A stretch of 64,000 nucleotides of DNA from Methylocapsa sp. S129 (GCF_009765995.1 NZ_LMUI01000013.1:25401-89400), one strand, 5' to 3'; positions 1-10,887 are shown, numbered from the stretch's first letter. Translations and numbers: made by a program. Notes: generated by a model not told the origin, from the letters alone.

Positions 1-2240
<2,240 letters not shown>

Positions 2241-2309
2241 GCCTTCCTCCGTTGCGGCCTTTGCTTCACCCCGGCGCTTGGCCAAAACGCTGGTTTGTTC
2301 GTTCGCGCT

Positions 2310-3155
2310 CTATCGGATCGCCGCGCCGGCGACCGCCTGGATGATGTAGCGTTGGAAAAACAGGTAGACGATGAACACCGGCAGCCCGGCGAAGACAGCC
2401 TGGGCCATCAGAAATCCAAGCCCCTCCGATTGCGCAAAATTGGTCTGGGTTGAAGCGATGCCGACGGTCAGCGTGAACATTTCCGGCTTGGTCGCTGAGA
2501 TCAGCGGCCAGAGGTAGTCGTTCCAGCAAGCGAGGAAGGTGAAAATGCCGAGCGTCGCCTGGGCAGGAATGGTGAGAGGCAACAGCACGCGCCAGAAAAT
2601 CTTGAACCGCGACGCATTGTCGAGCATCGCCGCCTCGTCAATGTCCATCGGAATCGACCGGAAATATTGCGTCATCAGGAAGACGCCGAACGCATTGGAA
2701 AGCCCGGGCAGGATCAGCGCTAGATAGGTGTTATGCATCTTCCAATCGGTGAACATCTGATGGCGCGCGATGATCACCGCCTGCTCGGGAATCGCCAGAC
2801 CCAACAGCACCAACACAAAGATGACGTTCTTGAAGGGAAACTCGGTGCGTGCGAATCCATAGCCGGCCAACGATGCGAGAATGAGAGTCGCCAGAGTGTT
2901 CAAGCTCGCGACGACGACGCTGTTGAAGAACCAGCGGAAGACCCCGGAAGAGGCGAGGATGTCGGCATAGTTCTTGAGCGTATAGGGCAATCGAAAGGCG
3001 CTTCCGGTCGACAGCATCAGTTCGCTATTGGCCTTGAACGAGAGAATCAGGACCCACAGCACCGGGACGACCCACAGGAACGCCAGAAAAATGACCGCGC
3101 CGAGAATCACCCGATCTCCGGCGCGGCGCCCGACAATTTTTTGCGCATGCGCCAT
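2310..3155 (-). CDS. Carbohydrate ABC transporter permease, MalG type
   Basis: This 281-residue inner-membrane permease has six predicted hydrophobic segments and a BPD_transp_1 domain. The coupling-helix (EAA) motif reads EAAMLDNASRFKIFWRVLLP near residues 174-193, the surface that contacts the ATPase. It pairs with the MalF-type permease immediately upstream (5-base gap) to form the channel. The start ATG 3155 has GGGAGG about 9 bases upstream. Length and topology are normal for CUT1 importers such as AraQ and UgpE, so the exact sugar cannot be read from it. Confidence 0.92.
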   Translation of the reverse strand: MAHAQKIVGRRAGDRVILGAVIFLAFLWVVPVLWVLILSFKANSELMLSTGSAFRLPYTLKNYADILASSGVFRWFFNSVVVASLNTLATLILASLAGYGFARTEFPFKNVIFVLVLLGLAIPEQAVIIARHQMFTDWKMHNTYLALILPGLSNAFGVFLMTQYFRSIPMDIDEAAMLDNASRFKIFWRVLLPLTIPAQATLGIFTFLACWNDYLWPLISATKPEMFTLTVGIASTQTNFAQSEGLGFLMAQAVFAGLPVFIVYLFFQRYIIQAVAGAAIR

Positions 3156-3160
3156 GCCGC

Positions 3161-4081
3161 TCAGGCCTCCCTGCGGCGCGAGGCGATATATTGAACCATC
3201 GCGGCGACCGCCATCAGTAGGAACAGAATCTCGGAGGCGGCGGCGGCATAGCCGAGGTTCCAGTCGCGAAAACCCGTTTCATAGATGAACAGCACGATCG
3301 AACGCGAGCTGTTGTTCGGACCGCCTTGCGTCAGCAGCAACGTCTGGCCGAAAAGCTGGAATTGCGCGACGATTTCGTAAATGACGACGACCACGAGCGT
3401 GCGCGTGATCGAAGGCAGCGTGATCGACCACAAAGTGCGCCAGCGACCGGCGCTGTCGAGCGCCGCGGCCTCATAGAGCTCGCCGGGAATCTGCTGCAGC
3501 GCGGCGAGAAACAGCATCATCGGCAGGCCAATGATCCACCAGACTGTCGTCGCCGCGATCGCCGGAAGCGCCATGTTCTGGCTTGTCAGGAAAGGGATCG
3601 GAGCAATGCCGACCACACCGAGGGCGCGGGAGATCAGGCCGATTCCGGGCAGGTACATCATCTTCCAGATGATGGTGACGATGGTGACGGACAGAACCGA
3701 AGCGCCGAAAAACACCGCGCGAAGCGTCGCGCCTGTCCGCCCTTCGCGATTGAGCGCCAGCGCCAGCGCCAGACCAATGATGACGAAGGCGGGAACCGTC
3801 ATCAGCACGAACAGGAACGTGTTGCGGACCGTGCCGAGGAATATCCCGTCGCCCATCAGACGTTTGAAATTGGCGAAGCCCGCGAAGATCGCGGACTGAT
3901 CGAACATGTCGTATTGCTGCAGGCTGATCCACATGCCCCAAAACAGCGGGTAGATCAGCAATCCAAGATAGACGATCAGAAACGGAACGATGAACAAGCC
4001 GTTGCGCCAGTCGGGGCCGATATGCGCGCCGGGGGTCCTCGCCGGTCGCGAAACTGTCGCGGGCGCGGCGGTCGCCGTCAT
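3161..4081 (-). CDS. Carbohydrate ABC transporter permease, MalF type
   Basis: This 306-residue inner-membrane permease has a short cytoplasmic N-terminus, a first membrane span near residues 30-52 and a BPD_transp_1 domain. Its EAA motif reads EAAALDSAGRWRTLWSITLP. It is the partner of the MalG-type permease and overlaps the upstream ATPase gene by four bases (ATGA), so the two are translationally coupled. Gene order ATPase, MalF, MalG, binding protein, glycosidase suggests one operon transcribed from the promoter near 5230. Confidence 0.92.
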   Translation of the reverse strand: MTATAAPATVSRPARTPGAHIGPDWRNGLFIVPFLIVYLGLLIYPLFWGMWISLQQYDMFDQSAIFAGFANFKRLMGDGIFLGTVRNTFLFVLMTVPAFVIIGLALALALNREGRTGATLRAVFFGASVLSVTIVTIIWKMMYLPGIGLISRALGVVGIAPIPFLTSQNMALPAIAATTVWWIIGLPMMLFLAALQQIPGELYEAAALDSAGRWRTLWSITLPSITRTLVVVVIYEIVAQFQLFGQTLLLTQGGPNNSSRSIVLFIYETGFRDWNLGYAAAASEILFLLMAVAAMVQYIASRRREA

Positions 4082-5172
4082 GAGCGCGCCTCCGCGGCGG
4101 CGCGATAGCCGCGGCCCTGCGCATCGAAGAGATGCGCCTGATCCGGATCGATGCGCAGATTGACGGAATCGCCGGGCGCCGCGCGGCTGTGGCCGACATC
4201 CTCGGCGATCAAGGTAGAATCGTCTGCGAGCCGGACATGCAGATGCGTCCTGTCGCCGAGCCGCTCGACCACCTCAACCTTGCCCGGCAGCGAGCCTTCG
4301 CTATCGAGGCGAATGGCCTCCGCGCGTATCCCAAGCCGCATAGGCTCGCCCGAAGGCAGGTCCTCAAGAGCGATATTTGTCTGGAGCTGCGCGCCGCTCG
4401 CCAGCGCGAGAAGCGCGCGGCCGCCCTGCCCTGCGACGCTCACCGGCAGAAAATTCATCGCCGGCGATCCGACGAAGCGCGCGACGAATTCGCTCGCCGG
4501 GCGTCCATAGATTTCCATCGGCGTGCCGATCTGCTCGATCTTGCGATTGTTCATGACGACGATGCGCCCCGCCAGCGTCATCGCCTCGACCTGATCATGG
4601 GTGACGAAAATCGTCGTCGCGCGGGTCTGCTGATGCAGACGCGCCAGTTCGACGCGGGTGCGAACGCGCAAGGCGGCGTCGAGATTGGACAAAGGTTCGT
4701 CGAACAGAAAGGCCTTGGGATCCTTGACCAGAGCGCGCCCGATCGCCACGCGCTGGCGCTGCCCCCCTGAGAGCTGACCCGGCTTGCGCGCCAATAAGGG
4801 CTCGATCTCAAGGATTTTAGCGGCCTGCTGGACCCGCTGGTCGATCAATGGCCGCGCGGCGCCGATATTCCTGAGCCCGAACGCCATATTGTCGTAGATC
4901 GTCATATGCGGATAAAGCGCATAGTGCTGGAACACCATCGCCACGCCGCGCGCGCCGGGCGGCAGATGGTCGACGCGCTCGCCGCCGATGCGGATCTCGC
5001 CCGAATTGATCGTCTCAAGGCCGGCGATCATGCGCAGCAGAGTCGTCTTTCCGCAGCCCGACGCGCCGAGAAAAGCGATGAATTCCCCCGATTCAATGCG
5101 GAGCGAGAGTTCCGAAATGACTTCAACGGGGCCGAATCGCTTCGAGACCCTGTCAATCTCGATTGAACTCAA
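4078..5172 (-). CDS. Sugar ABC transporter ATPase, MalK/UgpC type
   Basis: This 364-residue ATPase energises the importer. It has Walker A GASGCGKTT at residues 36-44, the signature LSGGQRQRVAIGRAL, Walker B FLFDEPLSN, a switch histidine in FVTHDQ, and a C-terminal TOBE/OB domain of about 120 residues typical of MalK and UgpC. The start appears to be TTG 5172 (SSIEIDRVSKRFG follows), with GGAG five bases upstream; no ATG fits the conserved N-terminus. It is the first gene of the minus-strand sugar operon, divergent from the GntR regulator gene. Confidence 0.92.
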   Translation of the reverse strand: MSSIEIDRVSKRFGPVEVISELSLRIESGEFIAFLGASGCGKTTLLRMIAGLETINSGEIRIGGERVDHLPPGARGVAMVFQHYALYPHMTIYDNMAFGLRNIGAARPLIDQRVQQAAKILEIEPLLARKPGQLSGGQRQRVAIGRALVKDPKAFLFDEPLSNLDAALRVRTRVELARLHQQTRATTIFVTHDQVEAMTLAGRIVVMNNRKIEQIGTPMEIYGRPASEFVARFVGSPAMNFLPVSVAGQGGRALLALASGAQLQTNIALEDLPSGEPMRLGIRAEAIRLDSEGSLPGKVEVVERLGDRTHLHVRLADDSTLIAEDVGHSRAAPGDSVNLRIDPDQAHLFDAQGRGYRAAAEARS

Positions 5173-5201
5173 TGTCGCTCCGCCCTGTTCGTATTTTTTG
5201 A

Positions 5202-5214
5202 TTGTCTATGATAA
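5202..5214. promoter_or_regulatory. Candidate operator for the adjacent GntR regulator
   Basis: An imperfect 13-base palindrome (TTGTC, 3-base centre, GATAA; one mismatch between arms) lies between the divergent ATPase and gntR-type genes, just downstream of the predicted -10 of the sugar operon. Short AT-rich palindromes of this form suit FadR-subfamily repressors. Binding is inferred from position only. Confidence 0.4.
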
Positions 5215-5223
5215 GATGAAAGG

Positions 5224-5252
5224 ACGTTACAAACCGATAGCGGCGGTGTCAA
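5224..5252 (-). promoter_or_regulatory. Sigma-70-type promoter of the sugar operon
   Basis: Reading the minus strand, a perfect TTGACA -35 (5252-5247) is followed after exactly 17 bases by TAACGT (5229-5224), a -10 matching the consensus at three of six positions. Transcription would start near 5217 and run into the ATPase gene. The candidate repressor palindrome at 5202-5214 would sit at the start site, a repressing position. Confidence 0.5.
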
Positions 5253-5281
5253 GAGTCGCATAGGAGTTCGTTCCGGGGGAA

Positions 5282-6025
5282 ATGGGGATGTTCGAGCGAA
5301 ACAATTCCGTCAGCACGATGAGCGCCCAGGTCGCGCGCATTATCGGCACGCGTATTGTTTCGGGCGAATTCGGACCCGGCGATTCCCTGCCGATCGAGAG
5401 CGAATTATGCCAGGCCTATGGCGTGAGCCGCTCCACCATTCGCGAAGCTATAAAAAACCTCTCGGCCAAGCGGCTGCTCGAAGTGGCGCCAAAAGTCGGC
5501 ACGCGGGTGCTGCCCTTCGCCAGTTGGAACCTGCTCGATCCCGACGTCCTGTCATGGCGCCTCAACGCCCAGTTCGACAATCGAATCATCGAGGACCTCT
5601 ATGAGATGCGGCAATGTTTCGAGCCGCGCGCCTGCTATCTCGCCGCGCGCGACGGCACGAGCGAGGATCTCGAACGAATCCGTCGCTGCTTCGCCGACAT
5701 GCTGTCGACGCTGCAGACGCCGGCCTTGGCCGCGAGCGCCGAAACCGAATTTCATCTCGCCATTATCGCCGCCACCCATAATGGCCTGTTCGTCACAATC
5801 GGCGGCGCCGTCAAGACGGCTTTGCGCGTTTCGTTTGCGCTGACCCAGAAAGGCCCCGGCCGACCCGCGATGGAAATGGAGCCCTATGAGGCGGTGCTGG
5901 GCGCCATTCTTGCTAGACGCGGCGAAGCGGCGTCGGACGCCATGCGCCGGCTGCTGGAGCTGTCGCGCCTGCGCGTGCTGACCGCCCTCGACACGCAGCC
6001 TCTCGCCGCTAAGATCGCGGGCTGA
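5282..6025 (+). CDS. GntR-family transcriptional regulator, FadR/DgoR subfamily
   Basis: This 247-residue regulator has an N-terminal winged helix (about residues 10-78, with the recognition region YGVSRSTIREAIKNL) and an all-helical FCD effector domain. The linker block WNLLDPDVLSW is typical of DgoR-like regulators, which sense sugar acids. The likely start is ATG 5282 (a second ATG at 5288 is possible) after GGGGGAA. The gene is divergent from the sugar importer and 25 bases ahead of a FAD-linked oxidase, so it probably represses one or both and is released by a sugar-derived acid. The inducer is not known. Confidence 0.88.
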   Translation: MGMFERNNSVSTMSAQVARIIGTRIVSGEFGPGDSLPIESELCQAYGVSRSTIREAIKNLSAKRLLEVAPKVGTRVLPFASWNLLDPDVLSWRLNAQFDNRIIEDLYEMRQCFEPRACYLAARDGTSEDLERIRRCFADMLSTLQTPALAASAETEFHLAIIAATHNGLFVTIGGAVKTALRVSFALTQKGPGRPAMEMEPYEAVLGAILARRGEAASDAMRRLLELSRLRVLTALDTQPLAAKIAG

Positions 6026-6050
6026 AGCGGATCGCGGCACAGGAGACGAA

Positions 6051-7439
6051 GTGAGCGCCCCAGAAGAAACGGAACGGGGCGCATTGGCCGCGCCTGTCGC
6101 CGCGCTTATTGCGGACATTGGCGACGTGCCTTTCATCACCGATCGCACGACGGTGCGCCGCCGCTCGCGCGATTTCTTCTGGTATAGCCCTATCCTCAAC
6201 GAACAGCTCACCGGCAAGTCGGCTGATCTCGTCGTCACGCCGCGCAACGAAGAGGATGTCATTCGCATCGCCCGCGCCTGCGCGCGTCACAACGTGCCGC
6301 TGACGCCGCGCGGCGGGGGCACCGGCAATTATGGCCAGGCCGTGCCGCTGCATGGCGGCGTGCTCATCGACTTTTCGGCGATGACCAAAATCCTTTGGAG
6401 CAAGCCGGGTGTGTTGCGCGTCGAATCCGGCGCCAAAATGCACGACATCGATGCCGCTTTGCGCCCCTCAGGCTGGGAATTGCGGATGCATCCCTCGACC
6501 AAGCGCAGCGCGACGATTGGCGGCTTCGTCGCGGGCGGCTCGGGCGGCGTCGGCTCAATCACTTACGGCGGCCTGCGCGAGCCCGGCAACATCCTAGCGG
6601 CGCGCATTGTCACGCTGGAGCGCGAGCCGCGCGTCGTCGAATTGCGCGGCGACGCCGCCCAGAAAATCAACCGCGCCTATGGTTCGACCGGCCTCATCAC
6701 CGAGCTGGAAATGCCATTGGCGCCGGCCTGGGATTGGGTCGACGTTATCGTCGCATTCGACGACTTCATCGAGGCCGTCGAGGTCGGTTGCCAGATTGCG
6801 CTCTCTGACGGCATTGTGAAAAAACTGCTGACGCCGATCACATGGCCCATTCCCACGGACTTTCGCGAGCTTGGCGCCGCCTGCCCGGAAGGCAAAAGCC
6901 TGCTCATCGCCATGATCGCGGAGCCGTCGCTGGAGGCTTTCCGCGTCGCGCTGGCTGGACGCGGCGCGACTACTTATGAGGCGCCGAGCCGCGAAGGCCC
7001 AGGCGAGACGCCGCTCTACGAATATTGCTGGAACCATACGACGCTGCACATGCTGAAACGCGACCGCGGCGTCACCTATCTGCAATGCCTCTTCCCTCAC
7101 GACCGCCTGCTGCCCCTAGTCAAGCAGATGGTCGCGACCTTCGGCGACGAGGTTCTGCATCACCTCGAATTTTCGCGCTACGCCGGCCATGTCACCGCGA
7201 GCGCGCTGCCGATCGTGCGTTACAAAAGCCCCGAACGGCTCTATGAAATCATCGCCGCCTATGAAGCGGCGGGCGTCATGATCGCCAACCCGCATGTCTA
7301 TACTTTGGAGGACGGCAGCCGCTACCGGCGCGCCGATGCCGACCAGCTCGGCTTCAAAGCGGAAGTCGACCCATACGGATTGCTCAACCCCGGCAAGATG
7401 CGCAGTTTCGTTCCGGCGAAATGGGAGCCGGCGCCGTAA
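6051..7439 (+). CDS. FAD-binding oxidoreductase (VAO/GlcD-like)
   Basis: This 462-residue soluble flavoenzyme has an N-terminal FAD_binding_4 (PCMH) domain. The FAD diphosphate loop RGGGTGNYGQ is at residues 87-96 and a second glycine-rich FAD segment reads GGFVAGGSGGVGS near 160-172. A C-terminal region ends in GLLNPGKM, as in FAD-linked oxidases. The start is GTG 6051 with AGGAGACGAA immediately upstream. It follows the GntR gene by 25 bases on the same strand and is probably co-regulated with it. Relatives oxidise hydroxy acids or sugar lactones; the substrate here is unknown, but a pentose-derived acid would fit the neighbours. Confidence 0.8.
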   Translation: MSAPEETERGALAAPVAALIADIGDVPFITDRTTVRRRSRDFFWYSPILNEQLTGKSADLVVTPRNEEDVIRIARACARHNVPLTPRGGGTGNYGQAVPLHGGVLIDFSAMTKILWSKPGVLRVESGAKMHDIDAALRPSGWELRMHPSTKRSATIGGFVAGGSGGVGSITYGGLREPGNILAARIVTLEREPRVVELRGDAAQKINRAYGSTGLITELEMPLAPAWDWVDVIVAFDDFIEAVEVGCQIALSDGIVKKLLTPITWPIPTDFRELGAACPEGKSLLIAMIAEPSLEAFRVALAGRGATTYEAPSREGPGETPLYEYCWNHTTLHMLKRDRGVTYLQCLFPHDRLLPLVKQMVATFGDEVLHHLEFSRYAGHVTASALPIVRYKSPERLYEIIAAYEAAGVMIANPHVYTLEDGSRYRRADADQLGFKAEVDPYGLLNPGKMRSFVPAKWEPAP

Positions 7440-7469
7440 CGCTCCGCGCCGGAGACGATCTCTGCGTTG

Positions 7470-7592
7470 TCATTGCGAGCGGAGCGAAGCAATCCAGAGA
7501 TCGTGCCGCCCGCCGAACTGTCGCAATCTTCAAGCGCTCCTCATCCCGCAAAGGGTACGACCTCTGGATTGCTTCGCTCCGCTCGCAATGAC
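7470..7592. repeat. Inverted-repeat element, copy 1
   Basis: Two arms of about 30 bases (7470-7499 and 7563-7592) are reverse complements of each other, sharing the core ATTGCGAGCGGAGCGAAGC, around a unique 63-base centre. The same arms recur at 60741-60912 with a different centre. It lies between the convergent FAD oxidase and aconitase-X genes, where the hairpin could also end transcription. Similar palindromes are dispersed in many Hyphomicrobiales genomes. Confidence 0.88.
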
Positions 7593-7603
7593 GACGGCGC
7601 GCA

Positions 7604-8032
7604 TTAACGGCTTATCGCCTCTATCGCCGACCCGGCTTCCCGCGCGATGACCCGAACACGCTGGCCTTCGGCAAGCCGAGCGAAATCCACGGGATCGCAC
7701 ACCACAATCGGACACGCCTTGCCATAGAGCTTGCGCGCGACGATCGCGCCCACCGTGATAATCGGGTCCGGGATCGTCAGGATGATCGCGGCCGGCGCCG
7801 TGCCGCGCCGTATCGCCTCGGCAAGCACCGAACTCGCCGAGCTGGAGCCGCGCCCCGAAGGCATCGCGAGGATGCGGCCGCTGATATCAGCGCCAAAGGC
7901 TGGATGCGATCGATCGATGACGCACCCGCTCGATACATCGAAGCCGCCCCAAAAGCTCAGGGGCGTGGCCCATGCCGCGATCAATCCCTCGGCTTCGCCT
8001 TCGACGAGAGCCCGCGCGGCTATCGTTCTCAT
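7604..8032 (-). CDS. Aconitase X small (swivel, DUF126) subunit
   Basis: This 142-residue protein matches the swivel domain of aconitase-X enzymes, with the segments [15 protein letters not shown] and the serine-rich [14 protein letters not shown] that contributes active-site serine. It pairs with the large subunit immediately upstream. The start is ATG 8032, overlapping the large-subunit stop by four bases (ATGA), so translation is coupled; the longer open frame to 8077 is not needed. Bacterial aconitase X proteins of this two-gene type include cis-3-hydroxy-L-proline dehydratase. Which substrate applies here is not visible. Confidence 0.85.
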   Translation of the reverse strand: MRTIAARALVEGEAEGLIAAWATPLSFWGGFDVSSGCVIDRSHPAFGADISGRILAMPSGRGSSSASSVLAEAIRRGTAPAAIILTIPDPIITVGAIVARKLYGKACPIVVCDPVDFARLAEGQRVRVIAREAGSAIEAISR

Positions 8033-9273
8033 AAGGCTGTGCGCACGACGCGCCCTTCCGCCGCCGAGGCGATGCAATCTCTCAACGATCCGAACGCGAC
8101 TTCAACGCCGATATTGCCAGGCGCATAATGCGCCCATTTCCCTGAATTGGTCATGACGATCCCGTCGAGCCGGCGCAGGACCGACGTCACATAGGTGCAG
8201 GTGTCGGTGACGATGATCAGCCCAGCCGCTTCAAGGATGGCGAGAAGACTGGTATCGGCGATCGCCGCGTAGGTTTCCCGGCTGGTGTTGACATAGATAT
8301 CGACGCCCGGCGCGGCGCGGAACCCGGCTAGCAAGGGCGCGAGCGTTTGAAACTCCCTGAGCGAGAAATGCGGCGTCCCCAGACTTACAGCGACGATGGG
8401 CACGCCGTCAGGAGCGGTCGATAGTTTGGCAAGAGCCTGCCGGAGGTCCGCGGAGTTTAGGTCGATGATCGGACCGCGCGCGTCGGCGCCGCCGAAAGCG
8501 TCGCGGCGCGTCGGCGCCTCCGGGGTGATGCCAATGGCGTGAAAAAGCGCTACCGAACCTGTCGAGGCGGCGACCGCGCCAAGCGCCTTGAGCTGATCTT
8601 CCGATTGCGGCGGCGGCAGTCCTTCAATGACCGGTACGCGGCCCTCCGAGCGCTCTCCAATGATGTAGCCTGTCGCGACATAGAGTGCGTCCGCCGCATC
8701 CGCCACATCGCGCACGCGAAAAAGGATTTCGCCCTTCCGGTTCTCATCGAGATGCAAGCCATAGGCCGGCGCGCGGCCGGTCATCGCGCAGCACAAATCG
8801 ATGAAATCACCATAGCGATTGGTGCGCGCGCCGATGACCGAATTGGCGAAAACGATGGCGTTCGATTCACCCCAGGCGATCTGGTCGCCGAAACGCGGCC
8901 GGAACCGCGTCTGATAGGGCGCGCAGGTAAAGCTCGGCTCGCAGCCCAGCGCGAGATGGGCCTCCATCAGCCGGCGGCCGGCGGAACGCAGCGCGGCCGC
9001 GCCGCCGATCAATTCGGGATGGAGCAGATCCATCGATCCGACATTGAGGGTCGTGGGCGCGCGAACGCGACCATCCTCCGCAACCAGTCGCTCGACAAAA
9101 TCGAGACTGACCTCGCCATGATAGAGGCATCCGTCGACATGGGCCTGCGAGATTCCCAGAAAGGACGGCGCACCGATCGCTTCGCCAAATCGCAGCAGGA
9201 TATCCATCGCAAAGGCGGCGGCCTCCCCCTGCCCGCCGACCGCCATGTCCTTCTCGAATGCGGTCAGAAGCAT
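8029..9273 (-). CDS. Aconitase X large (catalytic, DUF521) subunit
   Basis: This 414-residue protein carries the aconitase-X catalytic domain, recognisable from YGEV-like [61 protein letters not shown] and [14 protein letters not shown]. Members bind an iron-sulfur cluster and perform dehydrations; described bacterial ones include cis-3-hydroxy-L-proline dehydratase (LhpI), archaeal ones mevalonate-5-phosphate dehydratase. Length is normal. No hydroxyproline epimerase or reductase gene is adjacent, so the pathway is uncertain. The gene stands apart from the sugar module, with the repeat element between them. Confidence 0.87.
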   Translation of the reverse strand: MLLTAFEKDMAVGGQGEAAAFAMDILLRFGEAIGAPSFLGISQAHVDGCLYHGEVSLDFVERLVAEDGRVRAPTTLNVGSMDLLHPELIGGAAALRSAGRRLMEAHLALGCEPSFTCAPYQTRFRPRFGDQIAWGESNAIVFANSVIGARTNRYGDFIDLCCAMTGRAPAYGLHLDENRKGEILFRVRDVADAADALYVATGYIIGERSEGRVPVIEGLPPPQSEDQLKALGAVAASTGSVALFHAIGITPEAPTRRDAFGGADARGPIIDLNSADLRQALAKLSTAPDGVPIVAVSLGTPHFSLREFQTLAPLLAGFRAAPGVDIYVNTSRETYAAIADTSLLAILEAAGLIIVTDTCTYVTSVLRRLDGIVMTNSGKWAHYAPGNIGVEVAFGSLRDCIASAAEGRVVRTAL

Positions 9274-9282
9274 GGTTTTGAA

Positions 9283-9564
9283 CTATGCCGCTTCCGTAAC
9301 ATGCATCTCGATGCGCAGTCCCGCTGCTACCGCCATGTTGACCAACGTATCCAGGCCGAACAGATCGATCTTGCCACGTATCAGGTCGGAGATACGCGGT
9401 TGTGTCACGCCGAATAGCTTTGCAGCTTGCGACTGGCTCAAGCCCTCGTGGACGATACGCTCCCTGAGAGCCATCATCAGCGCCGACCGCAATTTCATGT
9501 TTTCAGCTTGGGCGGACGTGTCTTCAATCGCATCCCACACGCTGGCGAAGCGCTCGTTGCTCAT
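9283..9564 (-). CDS. HigA-like antitoxin, XRE-family HTH
   Basis: This 93-residue protein has a Cro/C1-type helix-turn-helix at about residues 33-80 (LSQSQAAKLFGVTQPRISDL as helices 2 and 3) and a short C-terminal extension. It overlaps the upstream toxin gene by four bases (ATGA), the usual order for HigBA pairs, in which the toxin comes first. It should neutralise the toxin and bind the palindrome at 9897-9938 to repress the operon. It ends nine bases before the aconitase-X start, so read-through into that gene is possible. Confidence 0.87.
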   Translation of the reverse strand: MSNERFASVWDAIEDTSAQAENMKLRSALMMALRERIVHEGLSQSQAAKLFGVTQPRISDLIRGKIDLFGLDTLVNMAVAAGLRIEMHVTEAA

Positions 9565-9899
9565 TTGCTTAACTCCTTCACCAAGTCCCGGTAGCGTCTT
9601 ACGGCCAAATCCAAGTCCGTCTTGTTAGTCTTTTGTGTCTTTTTCTGAAAGCAGTGCAGCACGTAGACGGCATCAACGAATTTAGCCGCGTAGAGAATCC
9701 GAAACGCGCCCGCGTCGTCCCCAATCCGAATTTCCTGCACGCCTTTCCCGATCGCGCTCATGGGTTTCCAATCGTCGGGAACGCGACCACGCTGCACAAG
9801 GTCGAGCTGATGCCCAGCCCGGCGTCGGGCCGTCGTTGGAAAGGCGCGCAGGTCCTCGAGGGCGCTGCCCCGGAACTCGACAGGCTTGTGATCGGCCAT
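9561..9899 (-). CDS. HigB/Gp49-like RelE-superfamily toxin
   Basis: This 112-residue protein belongs to the phage-derived Gp49-like family of RelE/HigB toxins, mRNA interferases acting at the ribosome. Family blocks are LEDLRAFP near the N-terminus, GVQEIRI, FRILYAAKF, VYVLHCFQKKTQKT and a C-terminal ARRYRDL-like helix. The start is placed at ATG 9899 (MADHKPVEF), giving the normal family N-terminus; the frame extends to 9935, but those 12 residues are encoded by the palindrome itself. It is the first gene of a two-gene toxin-antitoxin operon. Confidence 0.87.
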   Translation of the reverse strand: MADHKPVEFRGSALEDLRAFPTTARRRAGHQLDLVQRGRVPDDWKPMSAIGKGVQEIRIGDDAGAFRILYAAKFVDAVYVLHCFQKKTQKTNKTDLDLAVRRYRDLVKELSK

Positions 9900-9938
9900 T
9901 TGCCTATCTATACAAAATATTGTATAGATAGGCAAATG
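9897..9938. promoter_or_regulatory. Perfect 19-bp palindrome over the toxin start codon
   Basis: Bases 9897-9915 and 9920-9938 are exact reverse complements around the four bases AATA. The left arm contains the toxin ATG (9899-9897 on the minus strand) and the element ends five bases before the stop of the upstream dioxygenase gene. The most likely role is the HigA operator, and transcripts crossing it would hide the toxin start in a hairpin. It could also slow read-through from the aromatic operon, although no T-run follows. Confidence 0.75.
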
Positions 9939-9942
9939 CTAT

Positions 9943-10887
9943 CTACGACGCCGAAACATGAAACATGGTCCGCTCCGCGGCCCCTTCTGTCGCCGGCGCC
10001 AGCACAAAATCCCAATTCACCGACGAGAAGGGATTGGCGAAGCCGAGTTCCTTGGCGCGCACAGGATCGTCGATATGCTGGAAATCGGCGATCAGGCTTT
10101 CCTTGACGCCGAATACGGCGTCTTCTTCGAGATAGGGGCAATCCGGCGTGAAGATATGGGTGACGACCGGTTCGAAGCCTGGCGCCGTTACGATCATATG
10201 GAGGTGAGCGGCGCGGTTGGGATGACGGCCGAGCTTGGCGAGCAACTTCCCCACCGGTCCGTCGTCAGGGATCGGATAATAGCGCGGCTTGGCCGATCGG
10301 AACCAATATTGGCCCTCGCCGTCCGACGTGAACAGACCGCGCAGATTCATGTCGGGCTGAACGCCTTTCTGCTGCACGTCATAGAAGCCGTCGTCATTGG
10401 CCTGCCACACGTCGATCTTCGCGCCGGCGATCGGCTTGCCCTGCGCATCCCTGATCGTTCCCCGCACGACAAGCGGCTCGCCCTTCCCATCCAGCGAGAT
10501 ATTGCCGCCATTCGGGTAATGCGGCGCATCGGGCACATAGAAGGGCCCGAGGATCGTATTTTCCGTGGCGCCGGTCGGCTTGCGATTGTTGATGGCGTCG
10601 ACAAGCATGGATACGCCGAGCGTGTCGGAGAGCAGGATGAATTCCTGCCGCCAATCCGTACACATATGGCCGGTGTCGGTGAGGAATTTGATCGCCGCCA
10701 GCCATTCGTCATGCGTCGGTTCGATCTCTTTGACCGCGGCATGCAAGTGCTTGACGATCGTCGCCATCACCTGGCGCAGGCGCGGATCGGCGTCTGGCGC
10801 CATGCGGGCGTTGACGACTTCGGCGGACGTCGCCTCTTCAAAGTAAGGATATTTGGTCGCCTTGCGATGCGTGGCTTGATCGGTCAT
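9943..10887 (-). CDS. Intradiol ring-cleavage dioxygenase, probably hydroxyquinol 1,2-dioxygenase
   Basis: This 314-residue non-haem Fe(III) enzyme has an N-terminal helical dimerisation domain (about 1-105, containing WRQEFILLSDTLGVS as in hydroxyquinol and catechol dioxygenases) and a catalytic beta-sandwich. Predicted iron ligands are Tyr169 (DGFYDVQ), Tyr204 (RYYPIPDDG), His228 and His230 (AAHLH). It would open hydroxyquinol to maleylacetate, the substrate of the reductase encoded at 17535-18626. The gene overlaps the upstream hydroxylase gene by four bases and has GGAGG before its ATG. Catechol specificity is the main alternative, but the maleylacetate reductase favours hydroxyquinol. 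Confidence 0.85.
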   Translation of the reverse strand: MTDQATHRKATKYPYFEEATSAEVVNARMAPDADPRLRQVMATIVKHLHAAVKEIEPTHDEWLAAIKFLTDTGHMCTDWRQEFILLSDTLGVSMLVDAINNRKPTGATENTILGPFYVPDAPHYPNGGNISLDGKGEPLVVRGTIRDAQGKPIAGAKIDVWQANDDGFYDVQQKGVQPDMNLRGLFTSDGEGQYWFRSAKPRYYPIPDDGPVGKLLAKLGRHPNRAAHLHMIVTAPGFEPVVTHIFTPDCPYLEEDAVFGVKESLIADFQHIDDPVRAKELGFANPFSSVNWDFVLAPATEGAAERTMFHVSAS

